Below the pieces are notes generated by a model. That model was not told where the DNA came from. It worked only from the letters and a program-made list of their open reading frames with translations, and ran no database searches. Positions 1 through 7,857 of a DNA stretch of 64,000 nucleotides are shown piece by piece. The stretch covers positions 287,849-351,848 of the forward strand of contig NZ_FTMG01000005.1 of the NCBI RefSeq assembly GCF_900155965.1. Direction: 5' to 3'. The stretch's first letter is position 1. Each line of letters opens with the position of its first letter. This DNA is from Mucilaginibacter lappiensis (lineage in GTDB: Bacteria > Bacteroidota > Bacteroidia > Sphingobacteriales > Sphingobacteriaceae). The translations under genes and the position numbers were made by a program.

Positions 1-353
1 CCCCAAAAAAGATAAAATGCCAATATGCCTGCCTGCACTCCTATAATTAACCCCAATAACATCATACCTGCTTTTTTAAGCTGTTTTTGAAAAAGGACCT
101 TAAAGAAGCTGATAGTTTTATAGATGAGGTAGACGATGATGGCTATATATATAACATCGCCCACACTAAAAGGAAACAAGTTAAAAACCGGGTGTAATAC
201 GCGGCAAATAAATATGTAAAATCCCTCTGAGTAATAACGCTCAACCCATGCTGGATGATCTGCTAACTGCATCAGGATAAAAATGGCCAGCGCCAGTAAT
301 AATATGACTGCTATTTTTTTTAACAAAGGTTTTTCGCGAAGATTATAACGCAT
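1..353 (-). CDS. DUF3810 family membrane protein (N-terminal part, runs off the window)
   Basis: The reverse strand is open from an ATG at 351-353 to the left edge, giving 117 residues of an unfinished protein. It starts MRYNLREKPLL, then has a hydrophobic helix (about residues 13-24), the segment ERYYSEGFYIFICR and then VLHPVFNLFPFSVGD, a second helix (about 65-80) and a third (about 97-115). The Y-S-x-G-x-Y-x-x-I and F-P-F-S-V-G-D pattern is what I know from the DUF3810 family of Bacteroidota, integral membrane proteins of unknown function whose C-terminal part contains an H-E-x-x-H-like motif. That part is outside the window, so a peptidase role cannot be tested here. Confidence 0.7.
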   Translation of the reverse strand, partial: MRYNLREKPLLKKIAVILLLALAIFILMQLADHPAWVERYYSEGFYIFICRVLHPVFNLFPFSVGDVIYIAIIVYLIYKTISFFKVLFQKQLKKAGMMLLGLIIGVQAGILAFYLFW

Positions 354-426
354 CAGGGATGTAAGTATAAGCCAATAGTAATTTACTAAATTACTATTAA
401 ACAGTTATTCGGGTTACCCGGTTATG

Positions 427-453
427 AAAAAAGCCCCTCAAAGGGGCTTTTTT
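427..453 (-). terminator. Intrinsic terminator after the DUF2911 gene
   Basis: A-run, GCCCCT, loop, AGGGGC, T-run. The stem is symmetrical, so it can stop transcription on either strand. It lies 22 bases past the stop of the reverse-strand gene that ends at 476 and before the DUF3810 start, so it separates two reverse-strand transcription units. Confidence 0.8.
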
Positions 454-475
454 CATCAGGTTAATTAAAAAAATC

Positions 476-991
476 TTATTTTATGGAAACCGGCACTTCA
501 AATGTATCCCATTTCAGATTAAAGCCGTTTTTGGTAATTGTATAAACAAGGCTTTCACTTTTAGGTGCGGTTTTGCCCTTAACTGTTACGCGTAAAGCAT
601 CATTACTTTCTTTATAAGTATAAGCTCCCCATTGTTTAGGGTTCTTGTCGAAAATAATAGTCCACGTTCCGCTTTTAGATGGGATAACAAAAAAAGCATA
701 TCTTCCGGCAGGAAGCGCTTTGCCTTCTATCTTTATAGCTTTACTGGTTGTAATGCTGGTTGCGGAGTCGGCTCCTGCACGCCATACCTTATCAAATGGC
801 ACTAATTCGCCCAATATTTTGCGGCCTTTTACATAAGGGCTGCCATATTTAATTTTGATAGTTGAACCGGCCACTACAGCTGTTGTACTGTCATGCGGGC
901 TTGCCGGCTTCTTATCCTGGGCCAAGGCAACCGACGTTAAAAGCACAAATGCAAAAAGCAATCCTGCTTTAAATTGTAATAATCTTCTCAT
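476..991 (-). CDS. Secreted DUF2911 domain protein
   Basis: 171 residues. Residues 1-24 form a signal peptide (R-R, hydrophobic core, cleavage after V-A-L-A-Q), so the protein is exported. The rest matches the DUF2911 pattern of Bacteroidota: a strand with IKIKYGSPYVKGRKI, then LVPFDKVWRAGAD, PAGRYAFFVIP and WTIIFDK, a compact all-beta domain. Function is unknown; the family is common among predicted periplasmic or secreted proteins of this phylum. The gene stands alone, with a terminator behind it at 427-453. The start is the only ATG in front of the signal peptide. Confidence 0.85.
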   Translation of the reverse strand: MRRLLQFKAGLLFAFVLLTSVALAQDKKPASPHDSTTAVVAGSTIKIKYGSPYVKGRKILGELVPFDKVWRAGADSATSITTSKAIKIEGKALPAGRYAFFVIPSKSGTWTIIFDKNPKQWGAYTYKESNDALRVTVKGKTAPKSESLVYTITKNGFNLKWDTFEVPVSIK

Positions 992-999
992 AGTCTGTT

Positions 1000-1240
1000 T
1001 TATAGTTTTATCGGTAAATATAAGATGAAAATTGTATGCTTATTCATTTACCTGGTAAATAAGTTAGTTTAACACATTACCTGTAAAATATATGCAAACA
1101 GCTAAAACTAATTGACTGTCAGCAAGGTTCCTATATTAGGAATGCCACATTGCAGTTAGGAATTGATCTTAGGGGTTCATAGCCTTAAGATTAAACAATT
1201 GTTGTGGTTTTTTACCCTTGCCGCAAGGCGGGGGTTTTTT
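1000..1240 (+). ncRNA. Possible small RNA ending in an orphan rho-independent terminator
   Basis: Between two reverse-strand genes the forward strand carries a hairpin at 1214-1235 (ACCCTTGCC, loop GCAA, GGCGGGGGT) followed at once by six T. The terminator points rightward, yet no forward gene precedes it. Upstream there is a second small hairpin near 1130-1145 (TTCCTA, TAT, TAGGAA). On the reverse strand the hairpin is not followed by a T-run. This suggests a short forward transcript of about 100-230 bases starting somewhere after 1000. The 5' end is not defined and I recognise no RNA family. Confidence 0.3.
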
Positions 1241-1271
1241 ATACTATCTTTTCCATCACTAGACGATAAGC

Positions 1272-1472
1272 TTAAACATTAACATCGTCTTCGAACTGTT
1301 CCCAGTAAACGGTTTCGAGGTATATTTTATATTGAATGGCTACCCTGGCCTTTATTTCCTGCAATTCGGTCTTGATCTGTTCGGCGGTATGAGCGCTGCT
1401 TATGGAATGATAATAAATTACATAACCAGTTTTACTGTTTATAAATTTATAATGTTTATCAGCGGGTTTCAT
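1272..1472 (-). CDS. Small hypothetical protein (66 aa)
   Basis: A 66-residue reading frame starting with ATG at 1470-1472. It has no signal peptide or membrane segment. The composition is mixed and globular: an N-terminal stretch rich in K and Y (KHYKFINSKTGYVIYYHS), an amphipathic helix (AEQIKTELQEIKARVAI) and an acidic end (EQFEDDVNV). I do not recognise the family. Codon composition looks like that of neighbouring real genes and no competing frame covers it, which supports a real gene, but only moderately given its size. Confidence 0.55.
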   Translation of the reverse strand: MKPADKHYKFINSKTGYVIYYHSISSAHTAEQIKTELQEIKARVAIQYKIYLETVYWEQFEDDVNV

Positions 1473-1575
1473 AAATAGTGAACTTATATAAACATAATAA
1501 AGGGTGTGGGCATATTGTTTTATCCACCCTCAAATGTTACAAAGTACTTTATAAACCCTTAGCTATACAGTGCTG

Positions 1576-1815
1576 CTAAGCCTTCCTGAAACGTAATGCC
1601 ATTTGCGATAGTTCGTCATCACTAATGGTGGTGGGGTCTTCAAACTGCCGAAGTACAATATGGGTTGGGAAACTAATGCTCCCTCCCGAAGTTTTAACCA
1701 TGACACCCGTATCAAACGCGCTATGATTCTTGTAATCGCCTATCAAATAATTATGTTGCGATAGTCTTATCAGCAGCTCAACAATAGCATAAGTAGGTAA
1801 ATGATGCTTGGGCAT
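1576..1815 (-). CDS. Small hypothetical protein (79 aa)
   Basis: 79 residues from an ATG at 1813-1815. It is soluble, with an N-terminal helix (YAIVELLIRLSQHN) and a likely beta part around TGVMVKTSGGSISFP, ending in a helix with acidic residues (DDELSQMALRFRKA). Family not recognised. It is separated from the 66-residue gene downstream on the same strand by 103 bases, and is divergent from the DUF47 gene. Confidence 0.55.
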   Translation of the reverse strand: MPKHHLPTYAIVELLIRLSQHNYLIGDYKNHSAFDTGVMVKTSGGSISFPTHIVLRQFEDPTTISDDELSQMALRFRKA

Positions 1816-1996
1816 GCAATAAATATACGTTAATTAATAATATTAAATTAACATTACATTAACAATAACATGACCTTTAAGCGCAAATTAATATCTACAT
1901 TTAGCCAAAATATTATTGAGGACTTAAGCAAGTTAATCAGCTAAAATTCAACATTTTAGTTTAATGATATTAAAAAAGGATCATAAAGTTTAGTGT

Positions 1997-2626
1997 ATGT
2001 CGATACTTCCAAATTCTAATAAGATTTTTTATGACCTGTTTAACAAGGCAGCAGCCAATGTGGCCGAAATGGCCAAATTGCTTGACATAGCCGTAAACTC
2101 AAAAGATGTTTTTGAGCAAAAGTACAACTTTACCCATATTGATAAATTAAAGATCAAAAGTTACGAGCTTACCCACCAGGTATTCTCAGAATCGGGCAAA
2201 CAGCTGGTATCTCCATTTCAGCGTAAGGATATGTGCGATCTGGCAGCAGCTATTGATGATGTAGCCGATAGTATTGCCATGGCGTCGCGCCGGATACATT
2301 TATATGATGTACCTAAAATAACATCTCCTATTTTAAGCCTGGGCAATTTAATACTACAAACCAGCACTGAGCTTGAAAAAGCGATCAACGCTATGAGTAA
2401 CCTGGGCAACTCTGCGCAAATATTTGAGCTTTGTGCCAGCATCAAAAAACTGGAATACCAGGCCGATACCGTTTATAATAAAGCTTTTGCCGATCTGCTG
2501 GCTAATGAAACAGATGCCATACAGCTGATCAAATATACCGACGTATTTATGGCAATGGAAACCGCTACCGACAGCTGCGAGGATGCTACCCTTATTATTG
2601 AAAGCATCCTGATCAAAAACGGATAA
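1997..2626 (+). CDS. DUF47 / PhoU-like phosphate transport regulator
   Basis: 209 residues, entirely helical, without membrane segments. It fits the DUF47 family (PhoU-related): N-terminal FYDLFNKAAANVAEMAKLL, the helix around FSESGKQLVSPFQRKDMCDLAAAIDDVADSI and a last helix with MAMETATDSCEDATLIIESIL. The acidic E/D-x-x-x-D motifs are those by which PhoU-fold proteins bind metal. Family members usually sit next to a Pit-type phosphate permease and are thought to control it. No permease is present here: the upstream neighbour is divergent and the downstream one is convergent. AAGGA lies about 13 bases before the ATG. Cytoplasmic role in phosphate uptake is family knowledge, not shown here. 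Confidence 0.85.
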   Translation: MSILPNSNKIFYDLFNKAAANVAEMAKLLDIAVNSKDVFEQKYNFTHIDKLKIKSYELTHQVFSESGKQLVSPFQRKDMCDLAAAIDDVADSIAMASRRIHLYDVPKITSPILSLGNLILQTSTELEKAINAMSNLGNSAQIFELCASIKKLEYQADTVYNKAFADLLANETDAIQLIKYTDVFMAMETATDSCEDATLIIESILIKNG

Positions 2627-2658
2627 CAACATATAGCTCTTTTCTTAAAACTGCTAAA

Positions 2659-2697
2659 CAAAAAGCGATGTTGAAATAAGTTCAGCATCGCTTTTTG
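2659..2697. terminator. Bidirectional terminator between convergent genes
   Basis: A 17-base-pair stem (CAAAAAGCGATGTTGAA paired with TTCAGCATCGCTTTTTG, one G-T pair) with a 5-base loop. A-run on one side and T-run on the other allow it to end both the forward DUF47 transcript and the reverse receptor transcript. Confidence 0.8.
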
Positions 2698-2699
2698 CT

Positions 2700-5213
2700 T
2701 TACTTGCTTTTTCCGCCGCCGCCGTTATTATCTTTAGGTTTTTCTGTAGGAGGGTTATCAGAGTTGTTATTCATGTTATCATCCTCTTTATTGTCCCTGT
2801 TATCTTTTTTAAATTCAAGCTTGCCAAATTTGTAGCTCAGGCTGATGCCAAATGACTGCACCGGAACCAGTCGCAGGTTGGTTTGATAAAAACCGTTTCC
2901 GAAAGTTGTTGAACTCTGGCTAACATATTTGGCGAACGGATTTGATGCTGTAAGCCCGATACTGGCCTTTTTGTTCATGAACATTTTACGCATGGCCAGG
3001 TTATAGAACACAAATTTAGGATTGGTACCCTGTATACCTTTCTGCGACGAATTGTAGTTACCAAAAAACTCCGCGCTCAGGTCATGTCCAAAGCTGTATT
3101 GCGCATTCAGGTTTAAACGGTAAGCAAAAGCGCTTACACTTGTAAAACCCGGGTTATTACTGGTTCTGTCGCTAAAGATCATATTGGTGCGCAAACTCAG
3201 TTTACTGGTAACCGGTACAGAAGCATAGATGTTGATACCCGTACGTATCTCTGATCCTAAATTGTATCGTTGATTATAGGATACATTAGTATAAGTAGTG
3301 CCATTTACATCCAATGTGGGGTAAAAGGTTGTAAACGATTGTATATCATCTGTATTGCGGCGATAAAAAGCAGCAATATTGATGTTAGCTCCTTTATCAT
3401 AGCTTTTATTATAACCCAGTTCAAAATTATCACCCTTTTCAGGTTTCAGGTTCGGGTTGCCGGTGCTGATGTTATGCACATCGCTGATATTCAAAAATGG
3501 GTTCAGATCGCCATAGTCTGGGCGCTGTATCCTGCGGGTGTAACTTAGCTTGATGGATTGTGTAGCATCCAACTTATGGGAGAACACCAGCGATGGCGCC
3601 AGGATGTTATAGTTAGGAATATTAACTCCCTGAAAATCAGAATTCGTAACGGTGTATTCATCTCTTAAGCCACCTTTTACATCCAAAAAATTATTAAATA
3701 GCGATGCGGAAGCCGACAAATAGTAGGCGTATATTTTGCGATCGTACTTAAAGCTATATGTTTGAGCAGCACTTGGTTCAAATACCCCATCTGGCGATAA
3801 TATAGAAGTAGCTACGCTATTATTAATGTTATTAAAATCGAGTTTGCCGCCCGTTTCAACCGTAAAATTTTTACTTACCGGATGGGTGTAATCAACAGAA
3901 ACCGTGGTTTCATGATCTTTACCGGGGTTGGTATTTGATATCCCCGTTGAAGGTTTAACATTGTTTAAATAATCCTGCTGTTGAAAAGAGCTGAAACTAT
4001 TATTACCAAAGCTGGAGGTGTATAGCACATTAAGCTCCTGCCCCTCTTTATCAAACGTTTTTTTGTACCCAACGCTTACATCGGTAGAAGTGCCGTTGAA
4101 TTTACTGTTGGAATTGCGAATATCACTCGTATCTGATAGCAAACTACCGGTTGCGCTTGTTTTACGCGAATCTTCATTGGTTATGCCATTACCATGGTTG
4201 CCAAAATGGTTAAAACCGATAGAGGCGTTCAGATCATCATGTTTGGTAATGTTCCAGGTAAAATTCAGACCGGATTGATATCCGTTGCGTCTAAAGTTAT
4301 TACTACCCTGTTGAAATAGATTGGTATTGTTATTCAATGAATCTTTTGAATTACGGTTACGTGTATTGGGCGCATTAGTGTTAATCTGCGCGTTACCACT
4401 AAAAAAAGCATTCACGCCAAAATTACCTTTGCGCACGTTCAGGTTAAATGACCCGTTTTCGCGGCGTGTACCTGCTGATAGGTTAACGCTGCCATTTACA
4501 CCTTCTACCCTGCTATCCTTTAAAATAATGTTTACGATACCACCGGTACCGGCAGCATCATATTTAGCACCCGGACTGGTAATCACCTCGATACTCTTGA
4601 TCTGGCTGGCCGGGATACTGGCCAGTGCGTCGGCCAAACTTGCCCCAAAAATACTGGAAGGTTTACCGTTGATTAAAAAACGGATATTGGCATTACCCTG
4701 CAACTCTACATTGCCATCAATATCAACCGTTATTTGTGGCACTTTTTTTAATATATCGATAGCCACACCGCCCTGCGCGCTCAAATCATTTTGAGGGTTG
4801 TACACCATTTTATCTATTCTGTTTTCTACCGTAGGTGTTTTAGCGGTGATAGTGACGCCTTGAAGCTGGTGCGGTACGGGACTTAATTTTATTTCACCGA
4901 TAGATACATTACCATCCTTTACAATCACATGCTCAATAGTAGCCCGCTGATAACCTAAAAAATCTGCTGTCACTTTATACTCGCCTGCGGGGATATGATC
5001 TACCGTAAAATTCCCTTTAGTATCAGTACTGATCCCGTTAAATGGCGATGTGCTCCCCTGTTTATAAACAGATACGGTGGCATAGTCAACCGGCTGCTTA
5101 TTAGTGGCATCGGTAACTTTACCACTTATTTTGCCCTTGGCAACGGGGTTAACCTGGGCCTCGGCATTTACAAAAGAAACTACAAATAAAAATAGTATAT
5201 AAACAGGCTTCAT
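2700..5213 (-). CDS. TonB-dependent receptor-like outer-membrane beta-barrel protein
   Basis: 837 residues. I start at the ATG at 5211-5213, which begins the signal peptide (MKPVYILFLF to AEAQ); an in-frame TTG eight codons earlier is a poor start. Domain order: signal peptide 1-20, CarboxypepD_reg-like beta domain about 28-115 (GKISGKVTD to KLSPV), a plug-like domain about 125-230 (GGVAIDILKKVPQI, RFLINGKP, IEVITSPGAKYDAAGTGGIVNIIL), then a long outer-membrane barrel of the OMP_b-brl_3 type. The tail after the last strand (SYKFGKLEFKKD) is a low-complexity N/G/K-rich extension of about 35 residues. The substrate is unknown; no SusD-like partner is adjacent, so it is not a typical SusC. Single-gene unit with a shared terminator. 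Confidence 0.85.
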   Translation of the reverse strand: MKPVYILFLFVVSFVNAEAQVNPVAKGKISGKVTDATNKQPVDYATVSVYKQGSTSPFNGISTDTKGNFTVDHIPAGEYKVTADFLGYQRATIEHVIVKDGNVSIGEIKLSPVPHQLQGVTITAKTPTVENRIDKMVYNPQNDLSAQGGVAIDILKKVPQITVDIDGNVELQGNANIRFLINGKPSSIFGASLADALASIPASQIKSIEVITSPGAKYDAAGTGGIVNIILKDSRVEGVNGSVNLSAGTRRENGSFNLNVRKGNFGVNAFFSGNAQINTNAPNTRNRNSKDSLNNNTNLFQQGSNNFRRNGYQSGLNFTWNITKHDDLNASIGFNHFGNHGNGITNEDSRKTSATGSLLSDTSDIRNSNSKFNGTSTDVSVGYKKTFDKEGQELNVLYTSSFGNNSFSSFQQQDYLNNVKPSTGISNTNPGKDHETTVSVDYTHPVSKNFTVETGGKLDFNNINNSVATSILSPDGVFEPSAAQTYSFKYDRKIYAYYLSASASLFNNFLDVKGGLRDEYTVTNSDFQGVNIPNYNILAPSLVFSHKLDATQSIKLSYTRRIQRPDYGDLNPFLNISDVHNISTGNPNLKPEKGDNFELGYNKSYDKGANINIAAFYRRNTDDIQSFTTFYPTLDVNGTTYTNVSYNQRYNLGSEIRTGINIYASVPVTSKLSLRTNMIFSDRTSNNPGFTSVSAFAYRLNLNAQYSFGHDLSAEFFGNYNSSQKGIQGTNPKFVFYNLAMRKMFMNKKASIGLTASNPFAKYVSQSSTTFGNGFYQTNLRLVPVQSFGISLSYKFGKLEFKKDNRDNKEDDNMNNNSDNPPTEKPKDNNGGGGKSK

Positions 5214-5341
5214 TACTGTGCTAAAAGGATTATTCAAGCCGCGAATTTGCCAAGAAAGATTGGATTAAAACTGAATTTTATCAATTGTTGTGTATTTGTT
5301 ACAATATGATTAACCCCAAGTAAAATATCTGGTATAAACCA

Positions 5342-5755
5342 TTAAAAAATAAGTACCAAGGTTCCTCCGATAATGAGCAAAGCACCCGAGGCGGTTTTCC
5401 AGCTAAGGGGCTCGCCTAAAAAAACTACGGATAAAATAATGGCAAGGGCCACACTCAGTTTATCAACCGGCGCCACCTGCGATACTTTACCCAATTGCAG
5501 CGCCTTAAAATAACAGATCCATGAAAGCCCGGTAGCGCAGCCCGAAAGCACCAGGAATGTCCAGTTTACTTTGCTTAAACCGCTGATGCCCTGATTGCTG
5601 CCTTTAAATAGCACAATGCCCCAGGCTAATATCAGTATCACTACGGTACGTATGGCAGTTGCCAGGTCGGTATCAACTCCTTTAATACCTACTTTGGCAA
5701 ATATGGCGGTAAGCGCCGCAAACAAGGCCGAAAATAAAGCATATATCCACCACAT
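5342..5755 (-). CDS. Half-size EamA family transporter (DMT superfamily)
   Basis: 137 residues with four or five hydrophobic helices: WWIYALFSALFAALTAIFAKVG at the start, TAIRTVVILILAWGIVLF, a helix around FLVLSGCATGLSWICYFKALQLG, and ALAIILSVVFLGEPLSWKTASGALLIIGGTLVLIF at the end. The G-E-P-L-S-W motif and the alternating layout are those of the EamA domain. Full EamA transporters have two such domains (about 300 residues); this is a single-domain version, which is a known family form that probably works as a dimer. Substrate not predictable. It is divergent from the desaturase gene across a long gap. Confidence 0.85.
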   Translation of the reverse strand: MWWIYALFSALFAALTAIFAKVGIKGVDTDLATAIRTVVILILAWGIVLFKGSNQGISGLSKVNWTFLVLSGCATGLSWICYFKALQLGKVSQVAPVDKLSVALAIILSVVFLGEPLSWKTASGALLIIGGTLVLIF

Positions 5756-6645
5756 AGTTTTAAATTTTGAGTTGTAAGTTTATTGTTATGAGTTTAAATA
5801 TTCTGGAGTATAGCCGGCATAAACACATCCCCAAAAACTTTTTAAACCTATTATTTTAACATTTTTTTGTTCAGAAAGGGGGCAAAAAAGCCCGGTAATT
5901 ATCCGTTTTACCTAAATTTTAATGCCATTTTAACACTTTTTAACAAATTTTTTGCACGTTTTGAAAGGTTTAAAAAGTATTAAACTATTGGCTGTCAAAT
6001 AACTACCTACCAAACGGTGGGGTTTGGCTTGTATTTTCCTTTAACCAAACAGCCCGGTTTCCTTTTTTATCAGGAAAACCGGGCTGTTGTATATACAAAA
6101 ATACGCAATATTTTACTGAATACCTAAGCCCGACACACAAAGCTCCTGATCAAAACTGTAGTAAATCTGCTTAAATACAAAATGTCTACAAATTGATGCT
6201 ATAGCTTAGCTCACGTATTAGTTAGAAATCGTTAAAAATTATAAAATATTATATCAAAAGAGTAAGGGTAAAAACGGCAATAAGTGTTGTAAATGAAAAA
6301 ATAATAACAATTAATTTAATATGATAAAAATTTTCAGCACTTTCGGGAACGCTTATTATTAAGCCTTTTCATGGATCTGATATAGCAAAAACACCATTAA
6401 AATCCCTACAGGTGTTAATGCAGTTGTTTATAGCCTGAGTCTACCAAGTAAATTTTAACGGGAGCCGATTTACTACCCGTTTACAGCATATTATGCTTAA
6501 AGCATTGGTGTTCAGGTATCGGCAAAGTAAATTTTATATAAAATATTCGTGAATTGTTGATGAATTTTTGACCTTTGACGATAATTTTTTACTAAAAAAT
6601 GATAGTTTCAACACGTTATTGTTATATTTAACGTTTACATTTTAT
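5756..6645. other. Long non-coding gap before the desaturase gene
   Basis: 890 bases with no credible gene. It holds a GC-rich island with two hairpins at about 6010-6090 (listed separately) inside otherwise very AT-rich sequence. A short direct repeat (AAGTAAATTTTA) occurs near 6447 and 6526. The rest shows nothing I can name; the 500 bases directly before the desaturase start presumably contain its promoter. Confidence 0.6.
5985..6092 (+). ncRNA. Structured intergenic element, possible small RNA with terminator
   Basis: Two hairpins in tandem: CCAAAC, loop, GTTTGG at about 6010-6028, and a longer one at about 6048-6087 pairing ACAGCCCGGTTTCC with GGAAAACCGGGCTGT. The stretch is much richer in G and C than its surroundings. 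No T-run follows the second stem directly, so it may be a bidirectional transcription barrier instead of the end of a small RNA. No flanking gene ends here: the permease starts leftward at 5755 and the desaturase starts rightward at 6646. Confidence 0.3.
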
Positions 6646-7683
6646 ATGATTAAGAAAACTGATTTTGTTTATTCCCAGGAGTCTGAACCTCATCGTATCC
6701 GCACAAAAAAAATATTAAAGCAATTTCCAGAATTACGTAAGCTGATTGGCAAAAACCCAAAAACCATATGGGCTATCATTGGCCTGGTGGCATTTCAGGT
6801 GGTTTTAGCCTGGTTTGTTCGTGACCAATCCTGGTGGATTATTTTTGGTGCAGCTTATTTATTAGGTGCTTTTGCTGATCATGCCTTGTTTGTGATGATA
6901 CACGAATGCACCCACCAACTGTTATTTAAAAACCGCAATGCCAATCGCTGGGCTTCTATGTTTGCCAATTTACCGCAAATATTGCCAAGCGCCATATCGT
7001 TCGAAAAATACCACATCAAACACCATTCTTTTCAGGGTGTACATGAACTGGATGCCGATTTACCCAACAAATGGGAAGCAAAACTGATCAGCAATTCTTT
7101 TTTTGGTAAAGCTATGTGGTTGTTATTCTTCCCGGTTTTCCAGCTTTTCCGTTTATCAAGGTTAAGAGAAATACACCCTTTTGATGGCTGGATACTCACC
7201 AACTTTGTACTGCAAGTGGTATTTACTACTGCTATATGGTACTTTATGGGCTGGCCTGCAGTTGCTTTTTTATTGTTAAGTTTTTCTTTCTCAGTTGGCT
7301 TACATCCACTGGGTGCCCGCTGGATACAGGAACATTACCTTACCCATAGTGTTGAGCAGGAAACTTATAGCTACTATGGCAATTTTAACGTGGTAGCCTT
7401 TAATGTGGGCTTCCATAACGAGCACCATGATTTTCCGTCAATTCCCTGGAATAAATTACCCGAGATCAAAAAAACAGCACCCGAGTATTATGATACCTTA
7501 CATTATCATACTTCGTGGACAAAATTATTTTTCCGCTTCCTGTTTGATCGTGAAATATCTCTGTTTAACCGCATCCTGCGTAAAGAGCGCGGCAAAGTTG
7601 CGTTAACTGATATATCAAAACCAGATATCGATATGACACGAACCGAAAGCGCAAAACCTAAGCTTGAACCAAGCCAGGTATAA
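6646..7683 (+). CDS. DEGS-like fatty acid / sphingolipid delta-4 desaturase
   Basis: 345 residues from the ATG at 6646; an upstream in-frame TTG adds 26 residues not needed by the family. Integral membrane di-iron desaturase with the three histidine boxes HECTH (86-90), HIKHH (123-127) and HNEHH (257-261). Beyond the boxes, many segments recall animal dihydroceramide delta-4 desaturase DEGS1: an N-terminal DFVYSQESEPHRIRTKKIL, then NRWASMFANLP, P-x-x-I-S-F-x-x-Y-H-x-x-HH, GLHP, EHY, ETYSYYG, FNVG-[FY]-HNEHHDFP, and EYYD. The comparison is from memory. Such enzymes put a double bond at C4 of the sphingoid base of ceramides. Sphingobacteria make sphingolipids, so a ceramide substrate is plausible. 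A perfect hairpin follows, then a hydroxylase gene on the same strand. Confidence 0.85.
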   Translation: MIKKTDFVYSQESEPHRIRTKKILKQFPELRKLIGKNPKTIWAIIGLVAFQVVLAWFVRDQSWWIIFGAAYLLGAFADHALFVMIHECTHQLLFKNRNANRWASMFANLPQILPSAISFEKYHIKHHSFQGVHELDADLPNKWEAKLISNSFFGKAMWLLFFPVFQLFRLSRLREIHPFDGWILTNFVLQVVFTTAIWYFMGWPAVAFLLLSFSFSVGLHPLGARWIQEHYLTHSVEQETYSYYGNFNVVAFNVGFHNEHHDFPSIPWNKLPEIKKTAPEYYDTLHYHTSWTKLFFRFLFDREISLFNRILRKERGKVALTDISKPDIDMTRTESAKPKLEPSQV

Positions 7684-7689
7684 GGGATG

Positions 7690-7726
7690 CTATCAAAGAA
7701 GGGCCTCAAAGGCCCTTCTTTGATAG
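7690..7726. terminator. Perfect 17-bp hairpin after the desaturase gene
   Basis: CTATCAAAGAAGGGCCT and its exact reverse complement, separated by CAA. It begins seven bases after the desaturase stop codon. There is no T-run after the stem, so it may act as a transcript stabiliser or weak terminator. The next gene starts 132 bases later and may be partly read through. Confidence 0.6.
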
Positions 7727-7857
7727 ACAGACATGGTTGTTTTATTGATGCCAAAAGCATTCTTTAAAAATGAACAAATGATGAAGACGAAAAGATCAAC
7801 TATTTAAAATATGCTAAATTAATTTACCTTTAACTCCCTATTAATTTAATTTAATAA

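Noticed and set aside
2700..5237. TTG start that extends the receptor by eight residues
   Set aside because: The ATG at 5211-5213 starts directly at the signal peptide. The same reasoning was used for the genes starting at 6646, 14448, 16802, 18839, 21898, 32043, 34596, 36088, 41092, 46963 and 51703.
7690..7726. Perfect hairpin as an insertion sequence end
   Set aside because: Only one copy and no target duplication; it is better explained as the 3' hairpin of the desaturase mRNA.
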